A DNA stretch of 64,000 nucleotides from an uncultured Paracoccus sp. (GCF_937873615.1 NZ_CALMYP010000024.1:1-64000), one strand, 5' to 3'; numbered from the stretch's first letter, positions 9,345-19,782 are shown. Translations and numbers: made by a program. The notes: generated by a model not told the origin, from the letters alone.

Positions 9345-10796
9345 TCACAACAGGGGCGCCGCCAGGGCCAGAAGGTTGTTGCGGATCCGGCGCCAGAAGG
9401 ACCATGACTGGACTTCGCTGAGGCTCAATTCGCGCGACCGCCCGACATAGCTGTCCTGCCGTTCGTCCACGATTTCCGCAAAGTTTCCACCCGAGACGAC
9501 AAGGTTCATCTCGTAATTCAGCTCGAAACTGCGGCGGTCGAGATTGCCGCTGCCCAGCATGGTGATGCGCCCATCGACGGTGACCAGCTTGGCGTGAAGC
9601 AGCCCGCCCTCGAACAGGCGAATCTGCACGCCGGAGCGCAGCAAACCGTAATAGAACCCTTCGGAGGCGCCGCGCACCAGCAGCGAATCGTTGCGCGCCG
9701 GCAGGATCAGCGTCACCTCGACCCCGCGCCGTGCGCAGGCCTGAATGGCCGCGTCCAAGGCCGCTGTCGGCACATAATAGGGCGTCGTGATCGTCACCCG
9801 ATGACGGGCGATGGCCAGCATGGCCAGGATGCAATCCTGCACGCTGCCCTCGCGCCGGTCGGGGCCGGTCGCCAGCACCTGCGCCACCAGCCCGGGCCGA
9901 TCCGCCGCCGGCACCGTGGCCAGCATCTCGGCCCCCAGATCCTGTCCGGTATAGCTCATCCAGTCGGCCAGGAAGACGCCCTGCATCTGCCGCACGACCG
10001 GGCCTTCCACGGACAGCCAGACATCGACCCAGGGCGCATATTTCGGCTTCATCGAAAAGGCCATGTCGGCGGCATTGCGGCTGCCGGTAAAGCCGATCCG
10101 GTTGTCGATCAGCACGATCTTGCGGTGATTGCGCAGATCCAGCCGCCGGCTGAGCGCGCGCATCGGCGAAAAGCCCGCCGGCATGGCCACGTCAAGCTCG
10201 ACCCCGCTGTCCAGCATCTCGCGCCATGCCGTCGTCCGGGTGAACTTCCGCGACCCGATGGCATCGACGATCACCCGGCAGGCCACCCCGCGCCGCGCCG
10301 CCGCGCAAAGCGCCGTGGCCACGCGCCGGCCGCTGGTATCGTCCAGCCAGATATAGAACAGCACATGGACATGATCCTCGGCCGCGTCGATGGCGTGGAT
10401 CATGGCATCGAAACCGTCATCGGCCTCGGCCAGCAGCGCCAGGCGATTGCCCGAAAGCGGCATCATCCCCCCCACCGCCCGCACGGTCGAACTGATCCCG
10501 GCCAGCCAGTCGGGCGGATCGGTCACCGCATCGGGGCTGGGTTCCCATATGCCGGACAGGTGATCGCGGATGTCGCGGGCGCGCTGACGCTCGGCATGGG
10601 CGATTCGCACCTCTCCGAACAGCAGATAGGCGATGATGCCGACGACCGGCAGTGTCGAGACGATCATGATCCAGGCGATGCGGGTCGAGGATTCCATCCG
10701 CTGGCGCGTCAGCACCCGCAGCACGACCGCCCAGGCCAGGACATAGCTCAGCGCCAGAATGAATGTCGTCCACATGACCGCCATCAAAGCCTGCAT
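9345..10796 (-). CDS. cls: Cardiolipin synthase (phospholipase D family)
   Basis: Joins phosphatidylglycerol molecules to cardiolipin at the inner membrane. Two N-terminal transmembrane helices ([16 protein letters not shown] and a following segment ending [10 protein letters not shown]) precede two HKD motifs: [18 protein letters not shown] in the first PLD domain and [20 protein letters not shown] in the second, with an intervening [11 protein letters not shown] segment. The ATG at 10796 is my choice; ATG 10817 and a further upstream in-frame start are possible and none has an obvious ribosome binding site. It diverges from accD. Confidence 0.92.
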   Translation of the reverse strand: MQALMAVMWTTFILALSYVLAWAVVLRVLTRQRMESSTRIAWIMIVSTLPVVGIIAYLLFGEVRIAHAERQRARDIRDHLSGIWEPSPDAVTDPPDWLAGISSTVRAVGGMMPLSGNRLALLAEADDGFDAMIHAIDAAEDHVHVLFYIWLDDTSGRRVATALCAAARRGVACRVIVDAIGSRKFTRTTAWREMLDSGVELDVAMPAGFSPMRALSRRLDLRNHRKIVLIDNRIGFTGSRNAADMAFSMKPKYAPWVDVWLSVEGPVVRQMQGVFLADWMSYTGQDLGAEMLATVPAADRPGLVAQVLATGPDRREGSVQDCILAMLAIARHRVTITTPYYVPTAALDAAIQACARRGVEVTLILPARNDSLLVRGASEGFYYGLLRSGVQIRLFEGGLLHAKLVTVDGRITMLGSGNLDRRSFELNYEMNLVVSGGNFAEIVDERQDSYVGRSRELSLSEVQSWSFWRRIRNNLLALAAPLL

Positions 10797-10873
10797 CGGG
10801 GGCGCATGCAATTGCATTTCGGGGCCGCAGCGCCTATCTCTGGGCGCGCCCACCGGGTCAGGAGCCAAGGCAT

Positions 10874-11836
10874 ATGAACTGGATCACCAATTACGTCCGT
10901 CCGCGCATCAATTCGCTGTTTTCGCGGCGCGAAGTGCCTGAAAACCTTTGGACGAAATGCCCCGAATGCGGCACCATGCTGTTCCATCGCGAACTGGCCG
11001 AGAACCTGCAGGTCTGCATGAATTGCGGCCATCACCTGCCGATCACGCCGCGCGACCGCTTCGCCTCGCTGTTCGATAACGGCATTTTCAAGGACGTGGC
11101 CGTCCCCGAGCCCATCGCCGACCCGCTGCAATTCCGCGACCAGAAGAAATATCCCGACCGGATGAAGGCCGCGCGCCTCGCCACCGGCGAGAAAGAGGCG
11201 ATGCTGGTCGCCGAGGGCGAGATCGGGCGCACCCCCATCGTGGCGGCGGCGCAGGATTTCAGCTTCATGGCCGGCTCCATGGGCATGTATGTCGGCAATG
11301 CGATCATCGCCGCCGCCGAACGCGCGGTCGAATTGAAGCGCCCGCTGGTGCTGTTTTCCGCCGCAGGCGGCGCCCGGATGCAGGAAGGCATCCTGTCGCT
11401 GATGCAGATGCCGCGCACCACCGTCGCCATCGAGATGCTGAAGGAAGCCGGCCTGCCCTATATCGTCGTGCTGACCCATCCGACGACCGGCGGCGTCACC
11501 GCCTCCTATGCCATGCTGGGCGATGTCCAGATTGCCGAGCCCAATGCGCTGATCTGCTTTGCCGGTCCGCGCGTGATCGAACAGACCATCCGCGAAAAAC
11601 TGCCCGAGGGCTTCCAGCGCGCCGAATATCTGCTGGAACACGGGATGCTCGACCGCGTCACCAAGCGCGGCGACCTGCGCGAGGAACTGATCGTGATCCT
11701 GCGCATGATGGGCGGCCTGCCGCCGGCGGTGATGGGCGAATTGCCGGCACCGGGGGCGGCGACCTCGACCCTGGCCATTGCCGCGGCCCCTGCCCCGGCC
11801 GAAGCCGCAGCGGCTCCGGTCGAACCGAAGGCCTGA
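10874..11836 (+). CDS. accD: Acetyl-CoA carboxylase carboxyltransferase beta subunit
   Basis: Forms, with AccA, the carboxyltransferase that makes malonyl-CoA for fatty acid synthesis. The N-terminal zinc ribbon is complete ([10 protein letters not shown] and CMNCGHH), and the crotonase-type core shows [12 protein letters not shown] and the [15 protein letters not shown] block. A 30-residue Ala/Pro-rich tail extends past the catalytic domain, common in alphaproteobacteria. Length 320 residues. folC follows 34 bases downstream on the same strand. Confidence 0.97.
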   Translation: MNWITNYVRPRINSLFSRREVPENLWTKCPECGTMLFHRELAENLQVCMNCGHHLPITPRDRFASLFDNGIFKDVAVPEPIADPLQFRDQKKYPDRMKAARLATGEKEAMLVAEGEIGRTPIVAAAQDFSFMAGSMGMYVGNAIIAAAERAVELKRPLVLFSAAGGARMQEGILSLMQMPRTTVAIEMLKEAGLPYIVVLTHPTTGGVTASYAMLGDVQIAEPNALICFAGPRVIEQTIREKLPEGFQRAEYLLEHGMLDRVTKRGDLREELIVILRMMGGLPPAVMGELPAPGAATSTLAIAAAPAPAEAAAAPVEPKA

Positions 11837-11870
11837 CCACCCGCAGCCCGTCCTTGAGGGGGAGTCCGAG

Positions 11871-13145
11871 ATGGACCATTCCGACACCATCCTTGCGCGG
11901 GTGATGGGCCTGCATCCGAAGATCATCGACCTGTCGCTGGACCGGATGCTGCGCCTGCTGGACGAACTCGGCAATCCGCAGGGCCAATTGCCGCCGGTGA
12001 TCCATATCGCCGGCACCAATGGCAAGGGCTCGACCCAGGCGATGATCCGCGCCGGGCTGGAAGCGGCGGGCAAGCGCGTCCATGCCTATACATCGCCGCA
12101 TCTCGCGCGCTTTCACGAGCGCATCCGGCTTGGCAGCACGCTGATCCCCGAAGACGCGCTGTCCGCCATCCTGACCGAGATCGAGGGGGTGAATGCCGGT
12201 CGCCCGATCACCTTTTTCGAACTGACCACCGCCGCCGCATTCCTGGCCTTCGCCCGCAGCCCCGCCGATTATACGCTGCTGGAGGTGGGCCTCGGCGGGC
12301 GGCTGGACGCGACCAATGTGGTGAGCGCGCCGGCGCTGACGATCATCACCCCGATCAGCATCGACCATACCCAATATCTGGGCGAGACCCTGCCCGAGAT
12401 CGCCGGCGAGAAGGCCGGCATCCTGAAACGCCGGGTTCCGGTGATCGTTTCGCGCCAGCCCGAGGAAGCGCTGACGGTGATCGAGGATCGCGCCGCACGG
12501 CTTGGCGCCCCGGTCATCGCCTGCGGCCAGCAATGGCAGGTCGCAACCGAAGGCGAGGGCATGATCTTTCAGGACGAGAACGGCCTCATCGACCTGCCGC
12601 GCCCGAATCTGCCGGGCCCCCACCAGATCGACAATGCCGGCACCGCCATCGCGGCGCTGCGCGCGATGGGCTTCGGCGCGCCCGAGGCACTGGCGGCAGT
12701 CACCCGTGCCGAATGGCCGGCACGGATGCAGCGCCTGAAACACGGCCCGCTTGTCGATCTGGCCCATGCGCATGGCTGCGAATTGTGGCTGGATGGGGGG
12801 CATAACCCCGCCGGCGGTCAGGCCATCGCGGCCACGCTGGCCGGCATGGCCCGCAAGCCCACGCATCTGATCTGCGGGATGCTGAACACCAAGGATGTCG
12901 CGGGCTATCTGCGCCCGCTGGCGCAGGTCGCGCAATCGCTGACCGCCGTCTCGATCCCGGGCGAGGCGAACACCCTGCCCGCCGAGGAAACCCGCAAATC
13001 CGCCGAAGCCGTCGGGCTTTCCGCGACCGAGGCCGCGACCACGACCGAAGCCGTCGCAAGACTGGCCGCCGCCCATCCCGGCGCAAGGCTGCTGATCTGC
13101 GGCTCGCTTTATCTTGCCGGGCAGGTCTTGCGCGAGAACGGCTAG
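11871..13145 (+). CDS. folC: Folylpolyglutamate synthase / dihydrofolate synthase
   Basis: Adds glutamate to dihydropteroate and folates. The Mur-ligase ATP loop HIAGTNGKGST near residue 45, the FFELTTAAAF and LLEVGLGGRLDATNV blocks, and WLDGGHNPAG near residue 305 are FolC signatures. The ATG at 11871 is chosen over an earlier in-frame ATG because GAGGGGGA precedes it and the upstream stretch belongs to accD in another frame. Length 424 residues. The accD-folC order is common in proteobacteria. The stop overlaps the convergent zapE end by a few bases. Confidence 0.95.
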   Translation: MDHSDTILARVMGLHPKIIDLSLDRMLRLLDELGNPQGQLPPVIHIAGTNGKGSTQAMIRAGLEAAGKRVHAYTSPHLARFHERIRLGSTLIPEDALSAILTEIEGVNAGRPITFFELTTAAAFLAFARSPADYTLLEVGLGGRLDATNVVSAPALTIITPISIDHTQYLGETLPEIAGEKAGILKRRVPVIVSRQPEEALTVIEDRAARLGAPVIACGQQWQVATEGEGMIFQDENGLIDLPRPNLPGPHQIDNAGTAIAALRAMGFGAPEALAAVTRAEWPARMQRLKHGPLVDLAHAHGCELWLDGGHNPAGGQAIAATLAGMARKPTHLICGMLNTKDVAGYLRPLAQVAQSLTAVSIPGEANTLPAEETRKSAEAVGLSATEAATTTEAVARLAAAHPGARLLICGSLYLAGQVLRENG

Positions 13146-14242
13146 GCTTCCTGCCCCCAATGCGCATCCTGCATCTCGCGCAAGCGCGAGGCGGTGCGTT
13201 CGAATTCGAAACTGCCCTCGCCCTCGATATAGAGGCTTTCCGGTTCCGCCGCAGCCGAGGCGATGACGCGCACCTTCGCCTCGTAAAGCGCGTCGATCAG
13301 GGTCACGAAACGCTTGGCCTCATTGAAATTCGACGAAGAAAGCTGCGGAATGTCGTCGATCAGCAGCAGCTCCACCGCAGCCGCCAGGGCCAGATAATCC
13401 GCCGCACCGAGCGCGCGCGAACAGAGGTCCCAGAAACGCGCCCGCGCCAACTTTCCCTGATGCTGCGGGATCTCGACCTTGCGGCCATAGACATCGAGGA
13501 TCAGCGGCGGGGTCGGCGCGCCGCCGGTCAGATCCTTCCAGATCGCCGCCATTTCGGCATGGGTTTCGCGGTTCAGCGGGCTGAACCAGACCGGATCGCC
13601 CGCCGCCCGGCCCTGCCGGTGATCGCGCGGGCTGTCGAGGGGCAGCACCTCCATCTTCTCGCGCAGCAGGTCGATGAAGGGCAGGAAAAGCTGGCGGTTG
13701 AGGCCGTTCTTGTAGAGATCCTCGGGCGGGCGGTTCGAGGTAGTGACGATGCAGACCCCGCGCGCGAACAGCCCTTCGAACAGCCGCCCGACGATCATCG
13801 CATCGGCGATATCGGTGATCTGCATCTCGTCGAAGCAGAGAAGTCGCGCCTGTTCGGCAACCGCTTCGGCCACCGGGCGGATCGCGTCCTGTTCGCCGCG
13901 CTTGCGGGCCTCGTTCAGGCCGGCCTGGATTTCCTGCATGAATTCGTGGAAATGCACCCGCCGCTTGGCGCTGATCGGGGCGGCCTCGGTCAGCAGGTCC
14001 ATGAGCATGGACTTGCCGCGCCCGACCCCGCCCCACAGGTAAAGCCCGCGCGGTGCCTGCGGCGCGGGTGCGCCCCCGCCGCCGAACCAGCCGCGCCAGC
14101 CCGCGCGCGGGGCCGGCTGGTCGTCCTGCACCAATGCGACCGCAACCCGGTCCAGTTCCGGCAGCACATCACGCTGCGCGGCGTCATCCTTGAGTAGCCC
14201 TGCCGCAACGCGGGCATCGTAAAGTGCCGTGACCGAAGACAT
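13142..14242 (-). CDS. zapE: Cell division protein ZapE (AFG1-like ATPase)
   Basis: P-loop ATPase of the AFG1/ZapE family. Walker A GGVGRGKSMLMD lies near residue 72 and Walker B LLCFDEMQITDI near residue 132, followed by TTSNRPPEDLYKNGLNRQLFLPFI, the family hallmark. ZapE associates with the Z-ring in E. coli. The start at 14242 shares one base with the stop of the upstream phosphodiesterase gene (TGATG), implying coupling. Length 366 residues is normal. Confidence 0.93.
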   Translation of the reverse strand: MSSVTALYDARVAAGLLKDDAAQRDVLPELDRVAVALVQDDQPAPRAGWRGWFGGGGAPAPQAPRGLYLWGGVGRGKSMLMDLLTEAAPISAKRRVHFHEFMQEIQAGLNEARKRGEQDAIRPVAEAVAEQARLLCFDEMQITDIADAMIVGRLFEGLFARGVCIVTTSNRPPEDLYKNGLNRQLFLPFIDLLREKMEVLPLDSPRDHRQGRAAGDPVWFSPLNRETHAEMAAIWKDLTGGAPTPPLILDVYGRKVEIPQHQGKLARARFWDLCSRALGAADYLALAAAVELLLIDDIPQLSSSNFNEAKRFVTLIDALYEAKVRVIASAAAEPESLYIEGEGSFEFERTASRLREMQDAHWGQEA

Positions 14243-14988
14243 CAGGGCCTGAAATTCTCGAAGGTGATGCCATCGGCGACATGCCGGGCCTCGACTGCCG
14301 CTTCCGCGCTGCGGACGGTCCAGCACTGCACCGGCACGCCCCGCGCCTTCAGCGCCGCCACCGCCGGATTGGTCAGGTCCGCCCGGTCGTGAGAGATGAA
14401 CTCGGCCCCGACACGGTCGTAATCCGACAGCGCCCCCAGCTTCGCCCGCGCGGCATCGTCCAGCATCGGCCAGTCGCCCTTGCCGAAGGCGCAGGTGGTC
14501 AGCCCGCGCGTGACATCCGGGGCCGCCTCGCCGAAGGCCGCGACGGTATTCGGGTTGAAGGACATTACCGCAACCGGCCCCTCATAGGCTTCCAGCAATG
14601 CGGCGACGCGCTTGTGCACCTCTCCGATGCCGGTGCCAAGCCGGCCATCCTGATCCTTGATCTCGATCAGCAGCGGCACCTGCCCGGCGATCTCGCGCAG
14701 GGTTTCGGCCAGCGTCGGGATCGGCTCGTCGGTGCCGGCCAGCCTTTCCTTGGCCAGATCGTCCAGATCCATGTCGCTGATATAGCCCTCGTCGTCGCAC
14801 ATCCGGGTCAGGTCGTAATCGTGAAAGACCATCGGCGTGCCATCGGCGGCGGGCTGGATGTCCAGCTCGATCCCGTAGCCCGCTTCGATGGCGGCGCGGA
14901 AGGACGCCAGGGAATTTTCCGGCACGCCCTCGGAATGCAGCCCGCGATGGGCGATCGGGATGCGGGTGAAATCCGGGTGCAGGGCCAT
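14242..14988 (-). CDS. Glycerophosphodiester phosphodiesterase family protein
   Basis: 248-residue GDPD TIM-barrel without signal peptide, hydrolysing glycerophosphodiesters or a related substrate. The signature IAHRGLHSEGVPENSLASF holds the catalytic His and the R/E pair, ELDIQPAADGTPMVFHDYDL holds the metal ligands and second His, and IEIKDQDG the later Glu. The ATG at 14988 shares a base with the stop of the upstream RidA gene (TGATG). It is the middle of a RidA-GDPD-ZapE operon. Confidence 0.9.
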   Translation of the reverse strand: MALHPDFTRIPIAHRGLHSEGVPENSLASFRAAIEAGYGIELDIQPAADGTPMVFHDYDLTRMCDDEGYISDMDLDDLAKERLAGTDEPIPTLAETLREIAGQVPLLIEIKDQDGRLGTGIGEVHKRVAALLEAYEGPVAVMSFNPNTVAAFGEAAPDVTRGLTTCAFGKGDWPMLDDAARAKLGALSDYDRVGAEFISHDRADLTNPAVAALKARGVPVQCWTVRSAEAAVEARHVADGITFENFRP

Positions 14989-15443
14989 CACGCCACCTCG
15001 AAGATCGCTTCGATCTCGACCGCGACACCGCGCGGCAAAGCCGGGGCCGAGACGGCGGCGCGGGCATGGCGTCCGGCATCGCCGAACACCTCGACCATCA
15101 GGTCGGAACAGCCGTTCACCACCTCGGGCTGATCGCCGAAATCGGGGGTGGAATTGACGAAGGCGGTCAGCTTGACCACGCGCGCAACCCGGTCGAGCGA
15201 GCCGAGCGCCGCCCGCGCCTGCGCCAGCAGCCCCAACCCGCAGGTCCGCGCCGCAGCCGCGCCCGCCGCGACATCCATATCGTCGCCGAGCTTGCCACGG
15301 ATCAGCCCATCGGCGCCATTCGAGATCTGGCCCGAGATGAAAAGCAGATTACCCGACAGCTGGTAGGGCACGTAATTGGCGACCGGGGCGAGCGCCTCGG
15401 GCAGGACAATCTTCAGCTCGGCCAAGCGGGCATCATGGGACAT
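14988..15443 (-). CDS. RidA family protein
   Basis: 151-residue YjgF/YER057c/UK114 protein of the longer UK114-like-1 subgroup. Visible are LSGNLLFISGQI near residue 28, NLxxxLA-type helix AARTCGLGLLAQARAALGSLDRVARVVKLTAFV, and a C-terminal ALPRGVAVEIEAIFEV strand. RidA enzymes deaminate reactive enamines/imines, but this subgroup has poorly defined activity. First gene of the RidA-GDPD-zapE unit. A second, different RidA lies at 55611-56003. Confidence 0.88.
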   Translation of the reverse strand: MSHDARLAELKIVLPEALAPVANYVPYQLSGNLLFISGQISNGADGLIRGKLGDDMDVAAGAAAARTCGLGLLAQARAALGSLDRVARVVKLTAFVNSTPDFGDQPEVVNGCSDLMVEVFGDAGRHARAAVSAPALPRGVAVEIEAIFEVA

Positions 15444-15530
15444 GGGGCAGCTCCGTCATGAATTCGGGCCGATCCTAGGACGGATCGGCCCATGAGTGGA
15501 AGCCTAATCTGGGCCGTTCGGGCGCGTGGA

Positions 15531-16094
15531 TCAGCCGCGCAGCGGTTTCAGCGCCGCCGCCCATTTCGCCAGTTCGGCGATCATCACATCGGCGCTGTCC
15601 TGAACGATCTTCGGCGCGTCGAAGCGGCCATCCTTCAGGTGATCGAAGACCATCGGCACCGTGACCTGTTCGGGGACCGGCATGACCTTGACGGTGGTCA
15701 GGATTTCCTTCGCACCCTGGCTGGAACGCATCCCGCCCGAAACCCCGCCATAAGAGACGAAGCTTGCCGGCTTGTAGTTCCATTCCAGCGCCAGATAGTC
15801 GATGGCGTTGAAGAAGGCCGGCGGCGGGGCATAGTTGTATTCCGGCAGCACGAAGGCGAAGGCGTCCGAGCCGTCCACGATCCCGGCCCATTTCTTCGTA
15901 TGTTCCTTGGTGTATTTCTGCGCGCGCGGGTGATGCGGCTCGTCCAGAAGCGGCAGGTCGATTTCCTGCAGGTCCGACAGGATCACCTCGTCGAAACCGC
16001 CGGGATTGACCTTGGCGTGGTTGAAGAACCACTCGCCCACGGGTTCACCGTTACGGCCGGGGCGGGTGCTGGTGATGATGACATTCAGTTTCAT
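15531..16094 (-). CDS. NADPH-dependent FMN reductase family protein
   Basis: 187-residue flavodoxin-fold protein. The FMN phosphate-binding loop TSTRPGRNG is at residues 8-16, followed by VLPEYNYAPPPAFFNAIDYL and SYGGVSGGMRSSQ, the standard second and third blocks of the NADPH_dep_FMN_red family (quinone/azo reductase-like). GAGG precedes the ATG. It stands alone between the RidA operon and smc, all on the minus strand. Physiological electron acceptor unknown. Confidence 0.9.
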   Translation of the reverse strand: MKLNVIITSTRPGRNGEPVGEWFFNHAKVNPGGFDEVILSDLQEIDLPLLDEPHHPRAQKYTKEHTKKWAGIVDGSDAFAFVLPEYNYAPPPAFFNAIDYLALEWNYKPASFVSYGGVSGGMRSSQGAKEILTTVKVMPVPEQVTVPMVFDHLKDGRFDAPKIVQDSADVMIAELAKWAAALKPLRG

Positions 16095-16166
16095 TTAAAT
16101 ACCTCGTAAATTCACCCCGCCGACCTATGCCCGATGCTGCAGTGCCGCAAGGGCGGCGGGCCATGC

Positions 16167-16200
16167 AAAAAGCCGCCTGCGGTCCTGCGCAGACGGCTTT
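16167..16200 (-). terminator. Terminator of smc
   Basis: On the minus strand a hairpin (AAAGCCG-x-CTGCG / CGCAG-x-CGGCTTT, one mismatch, short loop) is followed by five T residues. It lies 17 bases after the smc stop. Confidence 0.8.
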
Positions 16201-16216
16201 ATCGGGTCGGTTCGGG

Positions 16217-19200
16217 TCAGGCGACCAGTTGCTCGGCGCGTTGCAGATCGACGCTGACCAACTGGCTGACGCCCTGTTCGACCATGGTCACGCCGAACAG
16301 CCGGTCCATGCGCGACATGGTGACGGCGTGGTGGGTGATGACCAGAAAGCGGGTCGCGGTGCGGCGGGTCATCTCGTCCATCAGGTCGCAGAAGCGGCCG
16401 ACATTGGCATCGTCCAAGGGCGCGTCGACCTCGTCCAGCACGCAGATCGGCGCCGGATTGGCCAGAAAGACCGCGAAGATCAGCGCCATGGCGGTCAGGG
16501 TCTGTTCGCCCCCCGACAAAAGGCTGAGGGTCGAGAGCTTCTTGCCCGGCGGCTGGCACATGATTTCAAGGCCGGCTTCCAGCGGATCGTCGGATTCGAC
16601 CAGCACCAGCTTGGCCTCTCCGCCGCCGAAAAGATGGGTGAACAGCGTGGTGAAATTGCCGTTCACCGTGTCGAAAGCGGCCAGCAGGCGTTCGCGGCCT
16701 TCCTTGTTCAGGCTGGCGATACCGGCGCGCAGCTTGCGGATCGCCTCTTCCAGATCGGTCTTTTCGCCGGCCAGCTTGCCGCGTTCCTCCTCCAACTCGC
16801 GCTTGTCCTCGTCGGCGCGCAGGTTCACCGGGCCGAGCGCGTCACGACCGGCGCGCAGCCGGGCGATCTTGTCCTCCAAAGCGGCGGCGGCCATGTCGGT
16901 ATCGGCCTCGCCCAGACTTTCCAGCAGCGCCTGAGGGGTGGTCTCGACCTCCTCGAAGATGCGGGTACGGGCAGCGGCTTCGGTGTCGCGGGCAGCCTCG
17001 GCGCGGGCCTCGCGGGCGGCACGAGCCTCGCGCGATTCCGAGGCGTGGCGTTCGGCGTCGCGCTCGGTCATGGCGGCATCGCGCAGCCGGTCTTCGGCAC
17101 CGGCAAGCGCTTCGCGCGCCCTGGCCAGACGGGCCGTCGCGGCTTCTTCGGCAGCGGCGAGGCTGCCGCGCTTCTCGGCCAGCAGGTCCGGCTGTCGCTC
17201 GGCCTCGGCCAGTTCGGCCTCGGCCGCCTCGCGCCGGCCATTCAACTCCGCCGCGCGGGTCCCGGCCTGTTCCAGCCGCAGCTTCCAGCCCGATTCTTCC
17301 TTGGCGATTTCCTGCAGGCGCCGGGTGCGGGCATTGGCCTCGCGCTTCAGCTCATCCAGCGCGCCGCGCCGGGTCATGGTGGCGATCCGCGCCGCCTCGA
17401 CCCCGGTCTTCGCCGCCTCGACCGCCGCCGCCGCCGCCGCGCGGTCGGGCAACGCATCCAGCTGGCGCTGCGCCTCGGCCAGGCGGGCGCGGGCATCGCC
17501 GGCATCCTCGCGGTGACGCTTCAATTCGCCCCGCGCCGATTCGGAACGGGCGCGGGCCATGGAGAGATCGCTTTCCGCTCGGGTCGCGGCACGGGCCGCA
17601 TCCGACAGCGCCCGTTCGGCCTCGCGCCGGGCCTCGCGGGCCGCTTTTTCGGCATTGCCGGATTCGGTCAGCGCCAACCGGGCAAGATCATGGGCGGCAA
17701 TCGCGGTCTCGGCGCGGGCGGCGGCTTCTTCGGCCACGCCGCGCATTTCGCTCAGCCGGTTCACCTGTTCCAGATGCCGCGCCGCCGAGGATGAGGCTTC
17801 GCCCGGCATCACCCGCATCCCGTCCCAACGCCAGAGCCCGCCATCGCGGGTCACCAAACATTGCCCGGGCCGCAGCGCCGGCTGCATCGCCTCGGCCGCC
17901 GCCGCATCCGCTGCGATGCCGATCTGCGCCAGCCGACGCGCCAGCAGCGCCGGTCCCCTGACCTGCCCGGCCAGCCTCTCGGCCCCGTCAGGCAGCGGCG
18001 CGGCGTCGTCGTAATCCGGCAGTTCCGCCCAGCCAGAGCCGCCCGTTGCCAGCCCGACCGTCAGATCGTCGCCAAGCGCCGCACCGAGCGCAGTCTCATA
18101 TCCCTTGGCCACGCGGACCTGATCGAGCAGCGCCGAGCCGTCGCCAGCCCCGCGCGCCACCAGCTTTTCCAGCGCCGCCATCTCGGCCTTCAACGCCCCG
18201 GCCTCGCCCTCGACCTCGGCACGGGCAGCACGGGCAGCAGATTCGGCGGCCTCGGCCTCAGCACGGGCGGCTTCCGCCCCGGCCAGCCCGTTTTCGGCGG
18301 CCTCGGCAGCGGCAGCCGCCGCCTGCTGCGCGGCCTCGGCCTGTTTCAGCGCCGCTTCGGCCTCGGCCCCGGTCGCATCGGCGCGGGTGGCGGCGGCGTC
18401 AGATTCGCCCGCCGCACGCTCGGCCCGGTCGCGCATCGCGGTCAGGTCGGCGACCAGCCGTTCCGCCGAATGGGCCTGCGCGGTCAGTCGCGCCGATTCG
18501 TCGGTCAACTCGGCCAGCTTCGCCTCGACCTCACGCAGCGCCTCGGCGGCTTCGTCTGCGGCCTGGGCGGCAGCATCCTGCTTGTCGCCCTGCCCCTGCC
18601 CGGCCTTGTCGAGTTCGCGCTTTTCCCAGGCCAGCCGTTCCACCACCTCGGCGGCGTCCCGGTTCAACTGCCCCTCGCGGTCGATATCCTTGACCAGTTG
18701 CGCGATCCGGCCACGCAGGGCGGTGATCGAGGCCTCAGCCCGGGCCTCGGCCTCGTCCAGGGCCTCGCGGTCGACCACGGCGCGCGACAGCACCGCCGCC
18801 GCGACCTGTTCTTCCTCGCGCAAGGGCGGCAGCACTGCTTCCGCGCCTTCACGCCCAGCAAGCGCGCGTTTTGCCACCGCCTCGGCCTCGACCGCCGAAG
18901 CCACCGCTTCGCGCAGGGCAAGGGCTGCGGCTTCACGGGCCTGATCGGCCTCGGCCCAACGGCGGTAAAGCAGCACGCCTTCGGCCTGACGCAGGGCCGC
19001 GCCGATCTCGCGATATTTCGCCGCCGCCCGCGCCTGCCGCGCCAGCGATGCCGCCTGCGTCGCCAGCTGATCCAGCGTGTCATCGACACGGGTCAGGTTG
19101 TTCTCGGCCCCGTTCAGCTTCAACTCGGCCTCGTGCCGGCGGGCATAAAGGCCGGAAATCCCCGCCGCCTCTTCCAGAATCCGCCGCCGCGCCTTGGGCT

Positions 19201-19666
19201 TGGCGTTGATCAGTTCGGCAATCTGCCCCTGCCGCACCAGTGCCGGCGAATGCGCCCCGGTCGAGGCATCCGCGAACAGCATCTGCACGTCACGCGCCCG
19301 CGCCTCCTTGCCGTTGATCTTGTAGGCCGAGCCGGCATCGCGGGTGATCCGGCGCACGATGTCGATCCCGTCGGTATCGTTCACCGCCGCCGGCGCCAGC
19401 CGTTCGCGGTTGTCGATGGTCAGCGTCACCTCGGCATGGGCGCGCGCACCGCGCCGCGAGGTGCCGGCGAAGATCACGTCCTCCATCCCCTCGCCCCGCA
19501 TGGCGGTCGGACGGTTCTCGCCCATGACCCAACGCAGCGCCTCCAGCAGGTTGGACTTGCCGCAGCCATTCGGGCCAACCACGCCGGTCAGCCCCTCGCG
19601 GATGATCAGATCCGTGGGGTCGACGAAGGATTTGAAGCCGTTGAGCCGTAGTCGGTCGAATTTCAC
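16217..19666 (-). CDS. smc: Chromosome segregation ATPase SMC
   Basis: Long coiled-coil ATPase that loads on and organises the chromosome with ScpA/ScpB. Walker A GPNGCGKSN lies near residue 32 with the preceding LNGFKSF; two very long Ala/Glu/Arg-rich coiled coils flank a hinge near residues 510-640; the C-terminal head carries LLSGGEQTLTAMAL and the Walker B CVLDEVDAPLDD. The start is GTG at 19666 (VKFDRLRLNGFKSF), since everything upstream lacks homology. Length 1149 residues. ScpA/B are not adjacent. The extremely regular coiled-coil codons create long spurious open frames on the other strand. Confidence 0.96.
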   Translation of the reverse strand: MKFDRLRLNGFKSFVDPTDLIIREGLTGVVGPNGCGKSNLLEALRWVMGENRPTAMRGEGMEDVIFAGTSRRGARAHAEVTLTIDNRERLAPAAVNDTDGIDIVRRITRDAGSAYKINGKEARARDVQMLFADASTGAHSPALVRQGQIAELINAKPKARRRILEEAAGISGLYARRHEAELKLNGAENNLTRVDDTLDQLATQAASLARQARAAAKYREIGAALRQAEGVLLYRRWAEADQAREAAALALREAVASAVEAEAVAKRALAGREGAEAVLPPLREEEQVAAAVLSRAVVDREALDEAEARAEASITALRGRIAQLVKDIDREGQLNRDAAEVVERLAWEKRELDKAGQGQGDKQDAAAQAADEAAEALREVEAKLAELTDESARLTAQAHSAERLVADLTAMRDRAERAAGESDAAATRADATGAEAEAALKQAEAAQQAAAAAAEAAENGLAGAEAARAEAEAAESAARAARAEVEGEAGALKAEMAALEKLVARGAGDGSALLDQVRVAKGYETALGAALGDDLTVGLATGGSGWAELPDYDDAAPLPDGAERLAGQVRGPALLARRLAQIGIAADAAAAEAMQPALRPGQCLVTRDGGLWRWDGMRVMPGEASSSAARHLEQVNRLSEMRGVAEEAAARAETAIAAHDLARLALTESGNAEKAAREARREAERALSDAARAATRAESDLSMARARSESARGELKRHREDAGDARARLAEAQRQLDALPDRAAAAAAVEAAKTGVEAARIATMTRRGALDELKREANARTRRLQEIAKEESGWKLRLEQAGTRAAELNGRREAAEAELAEAERQPDLLAEKRGSLAAAEEAATARLARAREALAGAEDRLRDAAMTERDAERHASESREARAAREARAEAARDTEAAARTRIFEEVETTPQALLESLGEADTDMAAAALEDKIARLRAGRDALGPVNLRADEDKRELEEERGKLAGEKTDLEEAIRKLRAGIASLNKEGRERLLAAFDTVNGNFTTLFTHLFGGGEAKLVLVESDDPLEAGLEIMCQPPGKKLSTLSLLSGGEQTLTAMALIFAVFLANPAPICVLDEVDAPLDDANVGRFCDLMDEMTRRTATRFLVITHHAVTMSRMDRLFGVTMVEQGVSQLVSVDLQRAEQLVA

Positions 19667-19773
19667 GCGCGCTGCCCCGGAATCGTTTCTATGCCGCTTC
19701 TGTTTCCTGCGATTGTCCGGGCCGCATGGCCGTGAGTCAACCAAAACCGCAAGATATTGGGGCGATGAGCGGC

Positions 19774-19782
19774 TTATCCACA
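19774..19782 (+). promoter_or_regulatory. Consensus DnaA box in the smc/lrgA intergenic region
   Basis: TTATCCACA, identical to the E. coli consensus DnaA box, lies 108 bases upstream of the smc start and 79 bases upstream of lrgA, in a short AT-rich stretch with an ATATC-AA-GATAT palindrome at 19796-19807. A single box can occur by chance in 64 kb, so a role in DnaA control of smc is only a possibility. Confidence 0.3.

Noticed and set aside
16127-19651. Two very long plus-strand open frames (555 and 596 codons) opposite smc
   Set aside because: They are antisense to the Ala/Glu/Arg-rich coiled coils of smc; their translations are low-complexity Arg/Gly/Pro strings without any domain, as expected from biased codons.
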